Assembly: GCF_022539505.1 (NCBI RefSeq) | Contig: NC_061508.1 | Span: 260,406,736 to 260,470,735, forward strand | Direction of reading: 5' to 3' | Source: Lolium rigidum | Lineage: Eukaryota; Streptophyta; Magnoliopsida; Poales; Poaceae | Length of the DNA: 64,000 nt | In this document: one piece after another, positions 1 through 10,828 of the stretch | How positions within the stretch are numbered: position 1 is the first letter of the stretch | Layout: each line of letters begins with the position of its first letter | The notes under the pieces: model-generated | Databases searched by the model: none | Told to the model about the DNA's origin: nothing | The model's input: only the letters and a program-made list of their open reading frames with translations | Program-made: the position numbers and the translations under genes

Positions 1-153
1 TATCCAATCCCTCAATATACTAATGCAAGAATCGGAGGGAAGAACCCTAGCAACCTACGAGGAAGAACCCTAACGAAGGAGAGAGGGAAGGGGGAGGGAA
101 GGGGGAGGGAAGGGGAGAGGGAAGCTCACCGTGGCGGCCTCCTCCTCCTCGAT

Positions 154-256
154 GTGCGGCGGCGCCCTCCTCGCTCCTCGTTGTGCGGCGGCGCCCTCCT
201 GCTCCCTCGGTGTGCGGCGGCGCCCTCCTGCTCCCTCGGTGCGGCGGCGCCCTCGG
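154..256. repeat. 29-bp GC-rich tandem repeat, about 3.5 copies
   Basis: The motif gtgcggcggcgccctcct recurs with starts at 154, 183, 212 and 239, giving a 29-bp period with a truncated last unit. It lies in the GC-rich block left of the CACTA subterminal palindrome. It creates several long open frames on both strands that look like repeat artefacts rather than genes. Confidence 0.8.
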
Positions 257-439
257 TGAGTTGCTTCGGCTTTGGCGATGGGCACGGGTGCGGGAAGGTT
301 GTGGGGATGGGCGGCGGCGGAGCGGTTAAGGCGAGGGGACGATGTGCGGTAGAGCTCCGGCCGGCGGTGCTCGATGTGCGCAGAGAGAGGGGGGATCGAG
401 ATGTGGCAGGGGAGAAGGAAGAAAAACGGTTAAGTCCAG

Positions 440-558
440 GTTATAGCTGTGCCAGGGTTATTGCCGGCGCACCAGGTCACACGTTCGCCGGGGACAAGTA
501 TACCCCCGGCGAAGCAAGGACGTGGTGCGCCGGCAATAACCCTGGCACAGCCTATAAC
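440..558. repeat. Near-perfect nested palindrome made of CACTA subterminal repeats
   Basis: The arm at 440-474 is the reverse complement of 523-558 with a single one-base difference. The loop contains a second inverted repeat, ttcgccgggg (484-493) against cccccggcgaa (about 503-513). The arm includes the attgccggcgcacc motif that is repeated at the opposite end of the transposon. It probably belongs to the CACTA left subterminal region and could fold into one long hairpin. Confidence 0.8.
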
Positions 559-588
559 CTCGGGACATGTTTAATTAGCAAGTATACA

Positions 589-986
589 ATTGCATTACAA
601 AATCCTATACTATTTTTATTTATTTATTTCTTTTCTCTTTACTCGTATACTCGTTTTTTCTTAACTTTTCAAGATAATAACAAAGCAATATGCATGAGTT
701 ATGTAAAAAACATGAAGAGTGTTTCACAAAATATATGCATGCATAAAATATTGACCAACACAATATTAATTAGTCATACATAAAATATTGCATTACAAAA
801 TCCTATACTATTTTTATTTATTTATTTCTTTTCTCTTTACTGTATACTGTTTTTTCTTAACTTTTCAAGATAATAACAAAGCAATATGCATGAGTTATGT
901 AAAAAACATGAAGAGTGTTTCACAAAATATATGCATGCATAAAATATTGACCAACACAATATTAATTAGTCATACATAAAATATTG
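589..986. repeat. AT-rich tandem duplication, two copies of about 198 bp
   Basis: The segment starting attgcattacaaaatcc at 589 restarts at 787 and runs almost identically to about 986. The only difference I see is two missing c bases in the second copy (tactcgtatactcg versus tactgtatactg). It lies between the palindrome and the 3' end of the transposase gene. The near identity points to a recent duplication. Confidence 0.88.
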
Positions 987-1005
987 GCCATGACAATATG
1001 AGTAG

Positions 1006-4000
1006 TTATGAATTACACAAAATATGAGTTATACATTGCAAATAAAGTTTTACATCATCGATTGAGAAGAGTGTTTCGCTTTCTTCTTGCTTTTCTTGCT
1101 CGTCGTTGAATAATTTAGCCCCGTGTCGTGACTTCTTCTTTTGAAGGGTCGACCTGACCTCGGTAGCGTGGTCCTCGCTTCTTCTTGTGGTGTATGTTGT
1201 GTCTTCGTCCTCGGATTCTTCCATCATTGGGTCTCCGACTTGTCCTTCGAAGTCTTCCTCGTTGGCGACTCCATCCATTCCGACGATGGTCCTCTTGCCT
1301 CTCCTCACGATAACACGGCTAGGCCTCGGATGGGTCGGTTATGAAGAAGCATTGGTGCACGTGTTCTCGCCAGTACCCATGGCTCATTCTGCGCGGTGGC
1401 GTTCGTGGACTTTGATTTGTTGGCTTCGGGTAGAAACATGGTGGTGAAATACCGGTCTTCTTTCTCGACGCTCTTAGCCCATCCGATACGGAACATCGGC
1501 ACTTTCTCCCCAGCCGTAGCTAAGCTCCCAGATTTCCTCGATTCTTCCGTAGTATCTAGTCTTTACGTCACCCGTCCAGAATCCATCGTTACCCCGAGTT
1601 CTGGTAAACACTGTTCTTGTCTTTTTCTTCCGTGTAGAATGTGTACCCGTTGATATCGTACGCTTGGTAAGTCATGATGTTGGGCGCGGGGCCATGTGAC
1701 AAGGCCAATACTAGTTTATCCTTGTCAGAATCCATTGGTGGGGGATTAGCAACAATGTGGTCTTTGAACCAGCGCGCGAAAGAGGAGTTGTGCTCTCTGT
1801 ATATTTCTGCTTCCGTCATCATCGGCTTTCCACTGTTCTCTATCATGGTTTTGTGCTCTTTCAACCAAGGATCGATCAAGTCAATGTGTTGTAGCGCTAC
1901 TAAGTTGGCCCTGTCAAAGTCGGAACTCCGACCAGACATGTGCACGTGCAGTTCCTTCCTTCCATTTTTGTGGCCTACTCCCTCGAACCTACGGAGGTAC
2001 TTGTTTTGAGGCAAACCAACAGGGTCCTCGATGTCTAGATAATTCGTGCGAAAGAGATGCACTCTTCGGTGAGCCAGCCCCGTACGATGCTTCCATCCGG
2101 ATGTGACCCGTTACGAACGTATCCTTTAATGACCCCATTCATTCTTTCAAACGGCATCATGTTGTGTAAGAATGCCGGCCCTAGACTCGACGATATCATC
2201 CATGATATGGACCAACGAGATGGACCATCACGTCAAAGAATGCAGGCGGGAAGTACATCTCCATCTCACATAGGATCACCACGATCTCTTCCTCGGAGCC
2301 TTGCGAGTTTCTTCACGCTTATCGACTTCCGAGTTATGACGTCGAAGAAGTTACGGAGCCCGAGTCAGCGTTGCACGGACATGGTCATCCATTATACCTC
2401 GGATTGCAACCGGAAGAATCTGCGTCATCATCACGTGACAGCCATGAGACTTCATGCCGCTGAAGTTTCGTTTCTTGGGGTCCATGTATCTCGCTTATTA
2501 CCCCGGAGTAACCGAAGGGCACTCGACTCCTAGAAGGCAATTGAAAAATTGATCGACCTCGGCCGGACTAAAAGTGAAGCAGGAGGGGGACAAGTAATAG
2601 TCCGGCTGCTTAATCCTTTTGCGCTTCCGACCGCCGTCCGCCTCCTCCTCCGATCGTCCCTCTTGGGCCGCCGGGATCTGAAGCTCTTCCCTGATGCCCA
2701 AAACTTTCAGGTCCTGTCTTGCTTTCGGCCCATCTTTGGTCCGGTCCGGCATGTTGAGAAGAGTGCCAAGCAAGCTCTCGCACACGTTCTTTGTAATATG
2801 CATGACATCAAGGCGAGTGAGGTGTATCGAGAATTTTCCAAGTACGGCAAGTCCCAAAACACGGACCTCCTTTTCCATACACCAATGAGCGGCGTCGTTT
2901 CCTTTTTCTTCTTCTTCTCTCCAGGCTTTTGACGAATCTTTCCCGGCGCAGGGCACTCCTTCCAACCTTTCAGTAATGTATCGATCTCTTCGCCGCTCTT
3001 CTTACGTGGAGGTCCTCGGGGTTCATTTGTACCATCGAACGGATCTCCACGCTTTCTCCACGGGTCGGTCTTCCGTAGCCACCTTCGATGCCCCATGTAA
3101 ACCGTTTTCGAAGAGCCATCCTTACCAAGCTGCAAAAACATCGTCTCTTCCATGCACCCGACACATGCCTTGTGTCCATGGCACACCCGGCACGAAATGT
3201 AACCGTATCCGAGGTAGTCCCGCACCGTCGTGATCAACGCGGCTCTCAAAGGGAAATATTCTTCCGCGACGGCGTCCCATGTATCTACCCCTTCCTCCGC
3301 CCACAACGTTTCAAGCTCCTCCTTTAATAGTTCGAGATACATGTTGATATCGTTTCCCGGCTGTGTCGGCCCTTGAATTAGCATACTCATCCGTATGTAC
3401 TTCCTCTTCATGCACAGCCAGGGCGGGAGGTTGTAGATCCATACAAACACGGGCCATGTGCTATGTGTGCTGCTCTGGTTTCCGAACGGATTGAATCCGT
3501 CCGTGCTCGCACCCAACCCGATGTTTCGGGATCTGCCCCAAAACTTCCGAATTCATTGTCTAATGCTTTCCACCGGCTTGCATCCGAAGGGTGCGTCGAA
3601 GACTCGGGTGCTCAATCCGCTCTTTATCATTCAACACCGCCTCCTTTCTTCTCGCGTGCCGGCGCATGAGCTTTGCTTCCTTGCGGTCCGCGTAGAACCG
3701 TTGAAGCCGGGGGCGAGCGGGAAGTACCACACAACTTTCCGAGGAGCTTTCTTCTTCCCTTTCTTGTACCGTTCAGCTTCACACACAGGACATTTGGTCT
3801 TGTCCATGTGCTCCTTGCGATACATGATACAGTCGTTGATGCAGGCGTGATACTTTTCGTGGGGTAAGTCGAGAGGGCACGTGATTCTCTTGGCCTCGGC
3901 TAGACTACCAGGACATGTGTTCCCGGCAGGAAGGAGATCTTTCACGTATTCCAGGATGTCGTCGACGCTTGTGTCCGTCCATCCGTGTTTCGCCTTCATC

Positions 4001-4576
4001 TGCAGCACATCGAGAGCTACTCTCAAGCGAGACTCCCCCAACCCGCGACCTGAGTCGTACAACGGAGTATTCGAGTCTATCTCGAGTTGCTCAAGCTTTG
4101 ATTTCCGCTTGGCGCCTTTCGTCTTTTCGAGAAGCAGATCTTGAAGATGAGGGTCCCGCACGACCGAAGCTAGCGGCACCTCTTCGTCGTCGTCAAGGTT
4201 ATTGTCGTCGTCAAGGTTATCGTCATGTGCGACAAACTCTTCATCGTCATCGGTATCATGATGCCCTCCTTCTTGCGGGCCATTTTTACCACCTGCCGCC
4301 GTCGTCCCATTGACCTCCGCGCCATCATCACTCATCCATTGAGTGTGTCCATGCATGAAACCATTAGTGAGCAGGTGCCCCCGCAACTTGCCTCGAATAC
4401 GGGTCAAACCATTTCCCTCGTTTGCATCTCCGGCACGGACACAATACCTCCGTGCGGTTATTTTCATACATGTCGATGATCGCGTGTTTCAGATATCTCA
4501 TCACGATGCTTTCACTCATCTCGATAACCATTATCGCCTGCATGGTAAGATTACATAATTCATTAGAACCATGCAT
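1006..4576 (-). pseudogene. CACTA transposase (TNP2/Transposase_21 type), frameshifted
   Basis: This is the enzyme that would cut and paste the CACTA element. Reading on the minus strand from the ATG at 4576, the order is: a transposase-associated domain with CPCRRCKRGKW (4364-4576); the TNP2 N-terminal part (3631-4467), with GFMHGHTQW and a C-x2-C in KCPVCEAERY; the Transposase_21 core (2707-3516), with NLPPWLCMKRKYIRMS and a CHGHKACVGCMEET zinc-like motif; the continuation with LDVMHITKNVCESLL (2498-2965); a DUF4218-like segment (about 2062-2480, with PFERMNGVIKGYVRN); a DUF4216-like segment with FRIGWAKSVEKEDRYF (1305-1502); and a charged tail (1006-1308). The parts fall in different frames with overlaps. 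Some breaks may be introns, but the overlap of frames at 4364-4467 looks like a true frameshift. A functional protein is unlikely. Confidence 0.88.
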
Positions 4577-5149
4577 CCGTCGGTAGTTTTCACGGAAAAT
4601 TTCGGCATGACCTTCCTACACGGTAGGACATAGGAGCGCCAGAAATGTGCCGAAACGGAAACTTGAAGAATCAACATTTCGGCGCAACGTTGGCAACTCA
4701 TTTTCAACGCCAACACACACACAAGCACAAGCACAACATATATATATGCCACACACGAGAGCTTTTCTTCAAATGTCCAACATACATCGATTTCATTCCT
4801 TAATTTGTTCATTAATCACCTATTTGTTTGATATATTCGTCGATAAGATCGAGACGACGCGCCGCGACAATGGCGTATGGAAGCCGACTTTCTAGATCTA
4901 GATCTAGATTGAGCGGTCAATGCGGGATAGTAGATCTAGATCTACATAGGGGGATGTGGGAGATGCATGTACGAAGGGAAGATTTGCTCAAAAATTTTGA
5001 TTTTGTTTGGTCAAATTGGTGAAATTGGGGATAGAAATGGGCAAAAATGAGCTGGGTTGGGAGAAGGCTCGGGTTTGTGTGGAGAAGTGGAGTGTAGTGA
5101 GTGTGTGAGTGAGTGGCCGGGCTGGTTTGGTGGCTGAAATAACTGCCGA

Positions 5150-5480
5150 GTTATTGCCGGCGCACCTGGACCATGGTGCGCCGGCAACATATACCCCTTT
5201 CGGCTATATCACAACCGGGCCAGGGCCAAGAATCATTGCCGGCGCACCGGCCCAGGGGTGCGCCGGCAATAGCAAACTTTCCACCGGCGCACCACTGGGC
5301 CGGTGCGCCGGCAATGATTCTTGGGCCTGGCCCAAATCTGCCCGGGCCATGCCAGGAAATAGCGCCGGCGAGCCTTTCCCCGAGGTGCGCCGGCAGTATA
5401 CCTTCATCGCCGGCGCGGCTGAAATGTGGTGCGCCGGCAATCCTTTCCACCGGCGCATGCACAAGGTGGTGCGCCGGCAC
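5150..5480. repeat. CACTA subterminal repeat array
   Basis: The block contains repeated units of attgccggcgcacc and its reverse complement ggtgcgccggcaat (for example near 5155, 5178, 5233, 5260, 5308, 5389, 5432 and 5470). In En/Spm-type elements such arrays are transposase binding sites needed for excision. The alternation of direct and inverted units allows hairpins. Confidence 0.82.
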
Positions 5481-5500
5481 AACTTGCCTCCACCTATAGG

Positions 5501-5516
5501 CTTTTCCCTAGTAGTG
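5501..5516 (-). repeat. CACTA right terminal inverted repeat end
   Basis: On the minus strand the sequence reads CACTACTAGGGAAAAG starting at 5516. This matches the canonical CACTA terminus and sits directly outside the subterminal array. Confidence 0.88.
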
Positions 5517-5559
5517 TCCCTAGCGACATATGTCGCAACACCTATAAGTTTTTTTCTTT

Positions 5560-6230
5560 TTGAGGGACCAGCACCAATAAGTTTTTTTTTTTAGGGACCA
5601 GCACCCATGTTACAGCCGTGCGCCCTAACCTCACACGGTTGCCGTCGGCGTGGCAGATGAAACACCACTCCACCAACAGACCCCTACATGCATCATGTGT
5701 TCCAAAACGATGTTCCCAAGAGGGAAAGCGACACCGAAAGTGCCTCCACCGACCGATCCAGGAGAGCAAAATAGGGTTTTCTCGAAACATCTTGGCCGGA
5801 GACAGGAGACCGCAACAACGACATCTGTAACAAGGTAACGAAGCCCGAGGGCACCGCCATCATCGCTTCTGACCACATCAAAGGAGGTAAGCTCTTACCA
5901 GTCGACTACCTTGCCTACATGCCACGCTGTAGCCTCAGGGGCCATGTCGTTCACCGTCAGTTTTCCTAGAGAGGCCAGCACAACATCCGCCTCATTGCCG
6001 CCGAAGCAGCCACACCGTGAGGCACGGTGGCCACGCGACTCATATGCTCTAGGGCATCATCCAGAGCCAAATGTGTCTGTGGGGGCAGAAGGAAGCGGGA
6101 GGGGCTAGCGGTGGTGAAGTTTTATTAGGGATCTCCCCTTAGGAGAGGCGCATGAGGGATAGATGGTATATGTAACTGCCTGTGGTTACACAAATTTAGC
6201 TAAGACCTGAAGAGATCACTTGGATTTCTA
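5560..6230 (-). mobile_element. LINE 3'-region-like remnant
   Basis: T-rich runs at about 5547-5592 with a repeated agggaccagcacc are followed by sequence with the phrase gatgttcccaagagggaa (5711) and agggttttctc. Its composition and word order resemble the LINE-derived pieces at 46035-46600 and 61310-62628. No reverse transcriptase or other domain is present. The call rests on this internal similarity only. Confidence 0.35.
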
Positions 6231-8689
6231 TTTATAGATCCCAAAGCTTACACAAAATCCGCCAAAATGCATCCACGAATCCCAAAAGTTACTACCTTGT
6301 AAGAAAAATAAGACGTGGTACCGCCTGGAGAAAGGAACATGGCCCGATGACACGCAGGTTGAAAGAGAAGAGAAAAAAGCTCTACGAAATATTCTTGAAC
6401 TCTCTAAATGAGAAACAAGTAAATCACGTGAAAAAACTAGCCAAACCAAACATCTTCTATACTGACAAGACAAGTAAAATAGGGAAATAGGGGGGGCGGG
6501 GCAGACTTGTATATGATTGCTTCATTAAGTGACCTCGCAAAATTTATATATAGAAATTGCAAAAAAAAAACCAAAACTTTTATACAACATACACCTACTG
6601 GCTGTATCTGCAACTCTAAAAAAAATCAGCTCGAAAATCCATCTAGAGGTAGAGAAACAAAAAAATTAACTTTACTGCGAATAGCGTCAGCTTTAGGTGA
6701 ACAGGATTTTACAATATTCATACCCAAGATATGTCTTTTTTTTGTTTTCTAACTTTAACTCGAACTTGAAGCTGCGATTTTTAGGGATTGCATATACCGC
6801 AGATGTTTGTTGTCAGTGTGTTTTAGAATATTTGAACATGCATATTTTGTATGTTAAAAAAACTTGATCTCACAGTCAGATCCTACCTAAGTTGCCCCAG
6901 TAAAATGGCGCAACCAGAAAGATCATAGATTGTTAAGAGTTTCCCTAAACGTGAAAATAATTAAAAGTTTGCTAAAAGGCTATGTAATTGGAAGATATCC
7001 ATCCACCGCCACGGGAACAGAACTATGTAACCAGGACGCAGGCCTGGACGGAGAGGGACCGGCGGTACTCGATCTGCACACCGGACGGAGACACCGGAAG
7101 GAGAGAAAGGTCGCGGCCGGCTGCAATTTCGTGTCGGAATTGGTTTTGTGCACGAAGGCTCGGAATTCCGGCGACGAAATGGCGGGCGCCCGCGATCGTG
7201 CATGCGATCGTACTACTGCTTGGATTTGGATTGGACTCCATCGGAACCAGGTGAGGAGAGTGGAATTCTGCGCAGGCGGCGGCGGCGCCGGATCCAACGG
7301 TGGGCAAGGAGAACGACAGGGTTGGAATACTCGCATACCTGTGCCCCGTACATACCGAAAGCTACGGTAGCGGCCGCGCAGGAGTCCCTCTTTCTACATA
7401 CCGAAAGCTACGCGCGTACGTACGGTAGGTACCCCGTAATGACTACTGACTAGTGGGGCCAACGAAACCGTGACTAGTGCCACGTGGTATAAGATTTTAT
7501 ACTTTCTTGCTGCAAAAAAATCCATCTATCTATTGATAATTATCCACGCTAAAGTAGAGAATTGAAAAATTAATAAAATTATAAGCTAGTCTTCACACAA
7601 CCTAGCCAAGAGTACAGACACTAGCGCGAGCTGAAATCATGCCATTGTCCGCGTCTCTCGATCGGCGAAGTCGAGCGAACTTATTGTTATTGTATTAACG
7701 CTTATTGTAATAGATAAGTGATCAGGCTGCAAAGAACCGGAGCACCTTAGCAACGACCATCGCCAAAGGTGAGATTTCTAGATCAAAAGAGTCAGACCTA
7801 AAAAAACACCAACGAACACGAAAACCGACTGGATCCCATAAGATCCACGAGGCGTATAACTTCACACTGAGGATAGAGATTATCTTATTCCAACTTCAAA
7901 ATATAGCAGCCACCTTATTACAATCTTTAAAAAGACGTTGAAAAATAACCTAAGTAAGAAACAATAATGTTGGAGGACATTATGAAACTCACTATGATCA
8001 TATACTATTTTCCCAAATCAATGTGACCTCTCCCAATCAAACCCGTGCAAAATGACAAACTTGTTTGCGGATAAAATACTGTACTGGGTTTTGTTTCTTC
8101 AGTCGTACGTACGTGCGTTAAACTAGTCAGAGCGGCGACCCAGGAAACAGGCGTCACGCTCGTGGTTGAAAAAGCGGGTGAGCCGTAACATCGCCTCCAC
8201 CAGCTTCCCCGGACGTAAACTCAAAAATAATCTATCGATCGAGGTTACGCTTGCGAGCAGGCACGGCATGCATGTGCGACAACTTTGACCAGCTTTGAAT
8301 GTTCACTATGCATGCATGCATCGATTCCCGGGAGGAAATGGATTTAACCGGGGCCAAAGTTGACCAAAGGTTGCTTTCGCTTTGACGAACGTAGTGCACT
8401 TTCGTGTTGCTTTTCCTATCTCCTCCGGTGGTTGCATCGAACTTGCTCAGCTTAATTATGCATGTACTCTTTCCGTATACAGTTAGTTTAGGTTCTAGGT
8501 TGGTTTAGTTAAAGTAAAACTTTTGGAAGTTTAACCAAATAGTTTGGAAAAAACACACATCACACATACAATGTAAAACACATGACATTGAAATCTTCAT
8601 AAACTATAGTTGGTATTAAGAAAGTTGATATGTTTATTGCACCACTAAAGTGAGCTAAAAGCCTAAAACTGTCACACCTCCGATGCAAA
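6231..8689. other. Intergenic DNA without recognisable genes
   Basis: I recognise no protein domain here. The GC-rich stretch 6990-7440 carries short open frames on both strands but none resembles a known family. It contains a duplicated cataccgaaagctacg (about 7350 and 7398) and a G-box-like ccacgtgg (7480). 7480-8440 is AT-rich and featureless. Confidence 0.5.
8455..8665. mobile_element. Possible degraded Stowaway/Mariner-type MITE
   Basis: The segment starts with gtactctttccgtat, a weakened form of the tactccctccgt end typical of grass Stowaway elements. It continues with ggtttagttaaagtaaaact-type sequence also usual in such elements. I do not see a matching right end or a TA duplication, so this is a weak call. 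Confidence 0.25.
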
Positions 8690-9067
8690 ACTGAAGCACG
8701 GCCGCGGTACATTGCCATTTGATGAGACGACACTATTTACAAACCACCAGATCAGAGGGAAAACGGAAGCGAGGAGGAGCAGAGCACAACAGCAGTAAGA
8801 GATACTCTAAATAACAGGCTAGCTACTACAAAACAGCATGGTCGGTGTACATCCTACATAAACCAGGCCACTCGACATACTGGATCCTTTGGTGAGAGCA
8901 AAACAAAAAACACGAGAAGCATCTCCATGGATCGACCATCGATCACACCATGCACCACAAGGACGGATCTAAGCACGAAAAAGCTAGACGCGCGCGGCCC
9001 AGGGACGAGATCTGGCTCTGATTGATTTGGGTAGTTAGCCGGAGTGAACGTACGGAACGGCCGCTGG
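8690..9067 (-). other. Probable 3' untranslated region of the MGNC gene
   Basis: This stretch follows the stop codon of the 9068-9445 gene on the minus strand and contains no open frame of note. It is less AT-rich than the DNA beyond 8690, consistent with a transcribed 3' untranslated tail. The polyadenylation site cannot be placed. Confidence 0.35.
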
Positions 9068-9445
9068 CTAGGTGGCGTCGACGGCGGGCTCGGGGCACTC
9101 GAGGATGCGCTCGAGCCTCGGGCGCCACCCGTCGGCGCGCGGCGTCGGCTTGCTGTCGGCGGTGGCGCCTGTGCGGGCGGTGCTGACCTGGCGCAGCACG
9201 TCCTCGAGGCGCTGGTCGCCGCTCTTGAGCTGCGCCATGAGCCACTCCAGCTCCGCCCGCGTGAGCACCACCTTCACCTTCATCCCCGCCGCCGACTGCG
9301 TCGCCGGCACTTGCTCGTCTTCTTCCTGCTCCTGCAGCAGGACGTCGGCTATGCTTTCCTGATCCCTCTCCTCCGGCACGACCCTCTCGCCGCGCCGCCG
9401 CCGCGGGTCCTGCTGCTTGGAGGCCGCGTTGAGGCAGTTGCCCAT
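9068..9445 (-). CDS. Small N-myristoylation-type protein (MGNC start), plant-specific
   Basis: This is a 125-residue single-exon gene. It begins MGNCLNAASKQQ: glycine 2 fits N-myristoylation and cysteine 4 fits palmitoylation, so plasma-membrane attachment is expected. A basic RRRRGER patch and an acidic glutamine-rich stretch follow. The conserved-looking core is MKVKVVLTRAELEWLMAQL (about residues 55-73), then WRPRLERILECPE near the C-terminus. This layout resembles small plant MGNC proteins related to the PADRE/DUF4228 group, whose biochemical role is not established. The start is favoured by the MGNC motif, a good Kozak context (gcgccATGG) and a TATA box 105 bp upstream. It is the one convincing host gene in the window. 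Its GC-rich codon use matches typical grass genes and differs from the surrounding transposons. The family assignment is from memory of motifs and is moderately sure. Confidence 0.8.
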   Translation of the reverse strand: MGNCLNAASKQQDPRRRRGERVVPEERDQESIADVLLQEQEEDEQVPATQSAAGMKVKVVLTRAELEWLMAQLKSGDQRLEDVLRQVSTARTGATADSKPTPRADGWRPRLERILECPEPAVDAT

Positions 9446-9549
9446 GGCGCTCGCTCGCCGACCGAGGGTCTTGCGCTGGAGTAGAGTAGAGTAAGCTTTG
9501 CTGCGATGTTGCTTTTGCTAAGAGGTGGCAGGAGCGGGGGCGCGGGGCG

Positions 9550-9557
9550 TTATATAA
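9550..9557 (-). promoter_or_regulatory. TATA box of the MGNC gene
   Basis: ttatataa sits 105 bp upstream of the ATG at 9445, in a GC-rich promoter context on the minus strand. A start about 30 bp downstream would give a 5' leader of roughly 75 nt, rich in ct repeats (tactctactctact). Confidence 0.7.
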
Positions 9558-9961
9558 CGGTGAGACCACGGAAAGAAGAAGGGAAGGCCTTGGGTTGGTG
9601 CGTGGTGTGCGGGCCGTGGGTAAAGTGAGAAAGCATGCAGCATGGTGCGTGCACATGGAGGAGGGGTCGGGAATTGGTATTGTGCGGTGTGTGTGTGGGG
9701 TTTGGTGCGTGGCCCCTAAACGGCAGACACCCCCACACGCCATGCCTTTTGCTGCTGCTTCATCCGCTTTGCCTTTTGGTCGGTCGCTCGCTCGCCAAAG
9801 GCTTGTCTGGTGGGACACTCACTGACGAGATCTCCGGGCATGTGGGCTCGCCCCTCATCTGCACCCCAAATTTGGTGAACACTGGAGAATGCGCGTGTTG
9901 TCTAGCACGACACATTTGTGTCTGAAATTTAGTGAATGAATAGTTCAGTTCACGCGAGTCG

Positions 9962-9974
9962 GTTCGTTTAGGTC
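9962..9974. repeat. Left arm of a 13-bp inverted pair framing the split ORF1-like gene
   Basis: gttcgtttaggtc here is the exact reverse complement of gacctaaacgaac at 41007-41019. The two flank the two halves of the gene at 10086-10828 and 38799-40780. They may be subterminal parts of the DNA transposon that carried that gene. Precise termini and target duplications were not found. Confidence 0.4.
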
Positions 9975-10085
9975 GCGTCGCTGGAGCGTGAGCAACATGT
10001 CCGTCTATCCATGCCGACTATTTCGGATAGGCCAGAACTAGTTAGGTCATGTAGCTGGAGATGCCCTAATGGAGCCATCTAATTT

Positions 10086-10828
10086 ATGGGTTGTCTGTTT
10101 TTGTGTCTAGGAGGCGTGTCCTGGCCCGTAAGTCACCGTCCCGACGCCAGTCCACGCACTCTACTACCACAAAGACCTAGGGCGAGATGGATGGCACACA
10201 TCTCACGTCGCCTCCATCGCCATTGTGCCCAGCGTGGCTCAAGCACCTCCCACCCCACCACCTCGGCATTGAAGAAGCCGAAGGTCGAGCTAGCGGCGGA
10301 GGAGTGAACCACCGAGAGCAAGAAATGGGCGGAGCGGAGGAGGGACGCTAAGAAGAAGCGGCTTGATGATGCCGCCGCTGAGGAACGAAGGAGGGAGGCT
10401 GAGCATCTCGAGGCCCTGCAGTCGAAAGCCAGCGTGGATGCCCTCGAGACGTCGGTCGCGCAATAGGACCTCTTGATGATCAATCGGAAGCGCTCGCACA
10501 GATTGCTGCGCCGAGCGCCGGGAGTGCCACTGTGGTGAGCTCTGGGTCATCTGCGACACGACCCCTACCTCCAAGATCGCCTGTGCCGCCGTGCGTGTAT
10601 CCGCCCGGATATGCACACGCTGACTTGGAGCGCATGGAGGCAGCGCCCCGGTTCCCCCACTCGCCATGGGATGGGTCGGCCGAGGTGGCCGAATCCATCA
10701 CGACGGGACCCGCCCCCGTGTCCATTGACCTAAACCGTGTGTCGATGCTTCACTTGCAGGCCCCATGGGCAGTGCCTGCTGCCTCCGTGGTGACCCGGCA
10801 TACCACTGCATGGTGTAGTATGCAAGTC
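10086..10828 (+). pseudogene. N-terminal half of a Harbinger-ORF1 / NAM-associated-like gene
   Basis: Broken frames include a charged coiled-coil-like stretch (RREAEHLEALQSKASVDALE, about 10380-10445) and a proline-rich part (PPGYAHADLERMEA, about 10600-10640). This order of an arginine/glutamate helix followed by a Pro/Met-rich linker fits the N-terminal part of the gene whose C-terminal half lies at 38799-40780. An in-frame stop follows SVDALETSVAQ. Harbinger ORF1 proteins are Myb/trihelix-like partners of the transposase. The identification depends on the distal half and on memory of similar cereal proteins. No transposase ORF2 accompanies it. Confidence 0.5.

Larger units (their letters stand above)
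1..5516 (-). mobile_element. CACTA (En/Spm-type) DNA transposon, left end not found
   Basis: The right terminus is explicit: on the minus strand the element begins CACTACTAGGGAAAAGCC at 5516. Just inside it (5150-5480) lie many direct and inverted copies of an attgccggcgcacc motif, the subterminal transposase-binding architecture of CACTA elements. A TNP2-type transposase lies on the minus strand at 1006-4576. The same subterminal motif returns at 440-558. No second CACTA terminus is visible between 1 and 440, so the left end is either outside the window or replaced by the GC-rich sequence there. The 3 bp following the terminus (tcc, 5517-5519) would be one target-duplication copy and cannot be checked without the left end. 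Confidence 0.85.

Noticed and set aside
70..783. Open frames on both strands rich in Arg, Ala and Pro as a possible gene
   Set aside because: They lie on the 29-bp tandem repeat and the palindrome. No domain or homologue-like motif is visible and both strands are open.
5150..5480. Direct repeats with spacers as a CRISPR-like array
   Set aside because: Units are both direct and inverted with variable spacing, and they adjoin a CACTA terminus in a plant genome.
6930..7453. Open frames of 100-146 codons as a possible exon
   Set aside because: The composition is mixed, frames overlap on both strands, and no motif or promoter supports one of them.
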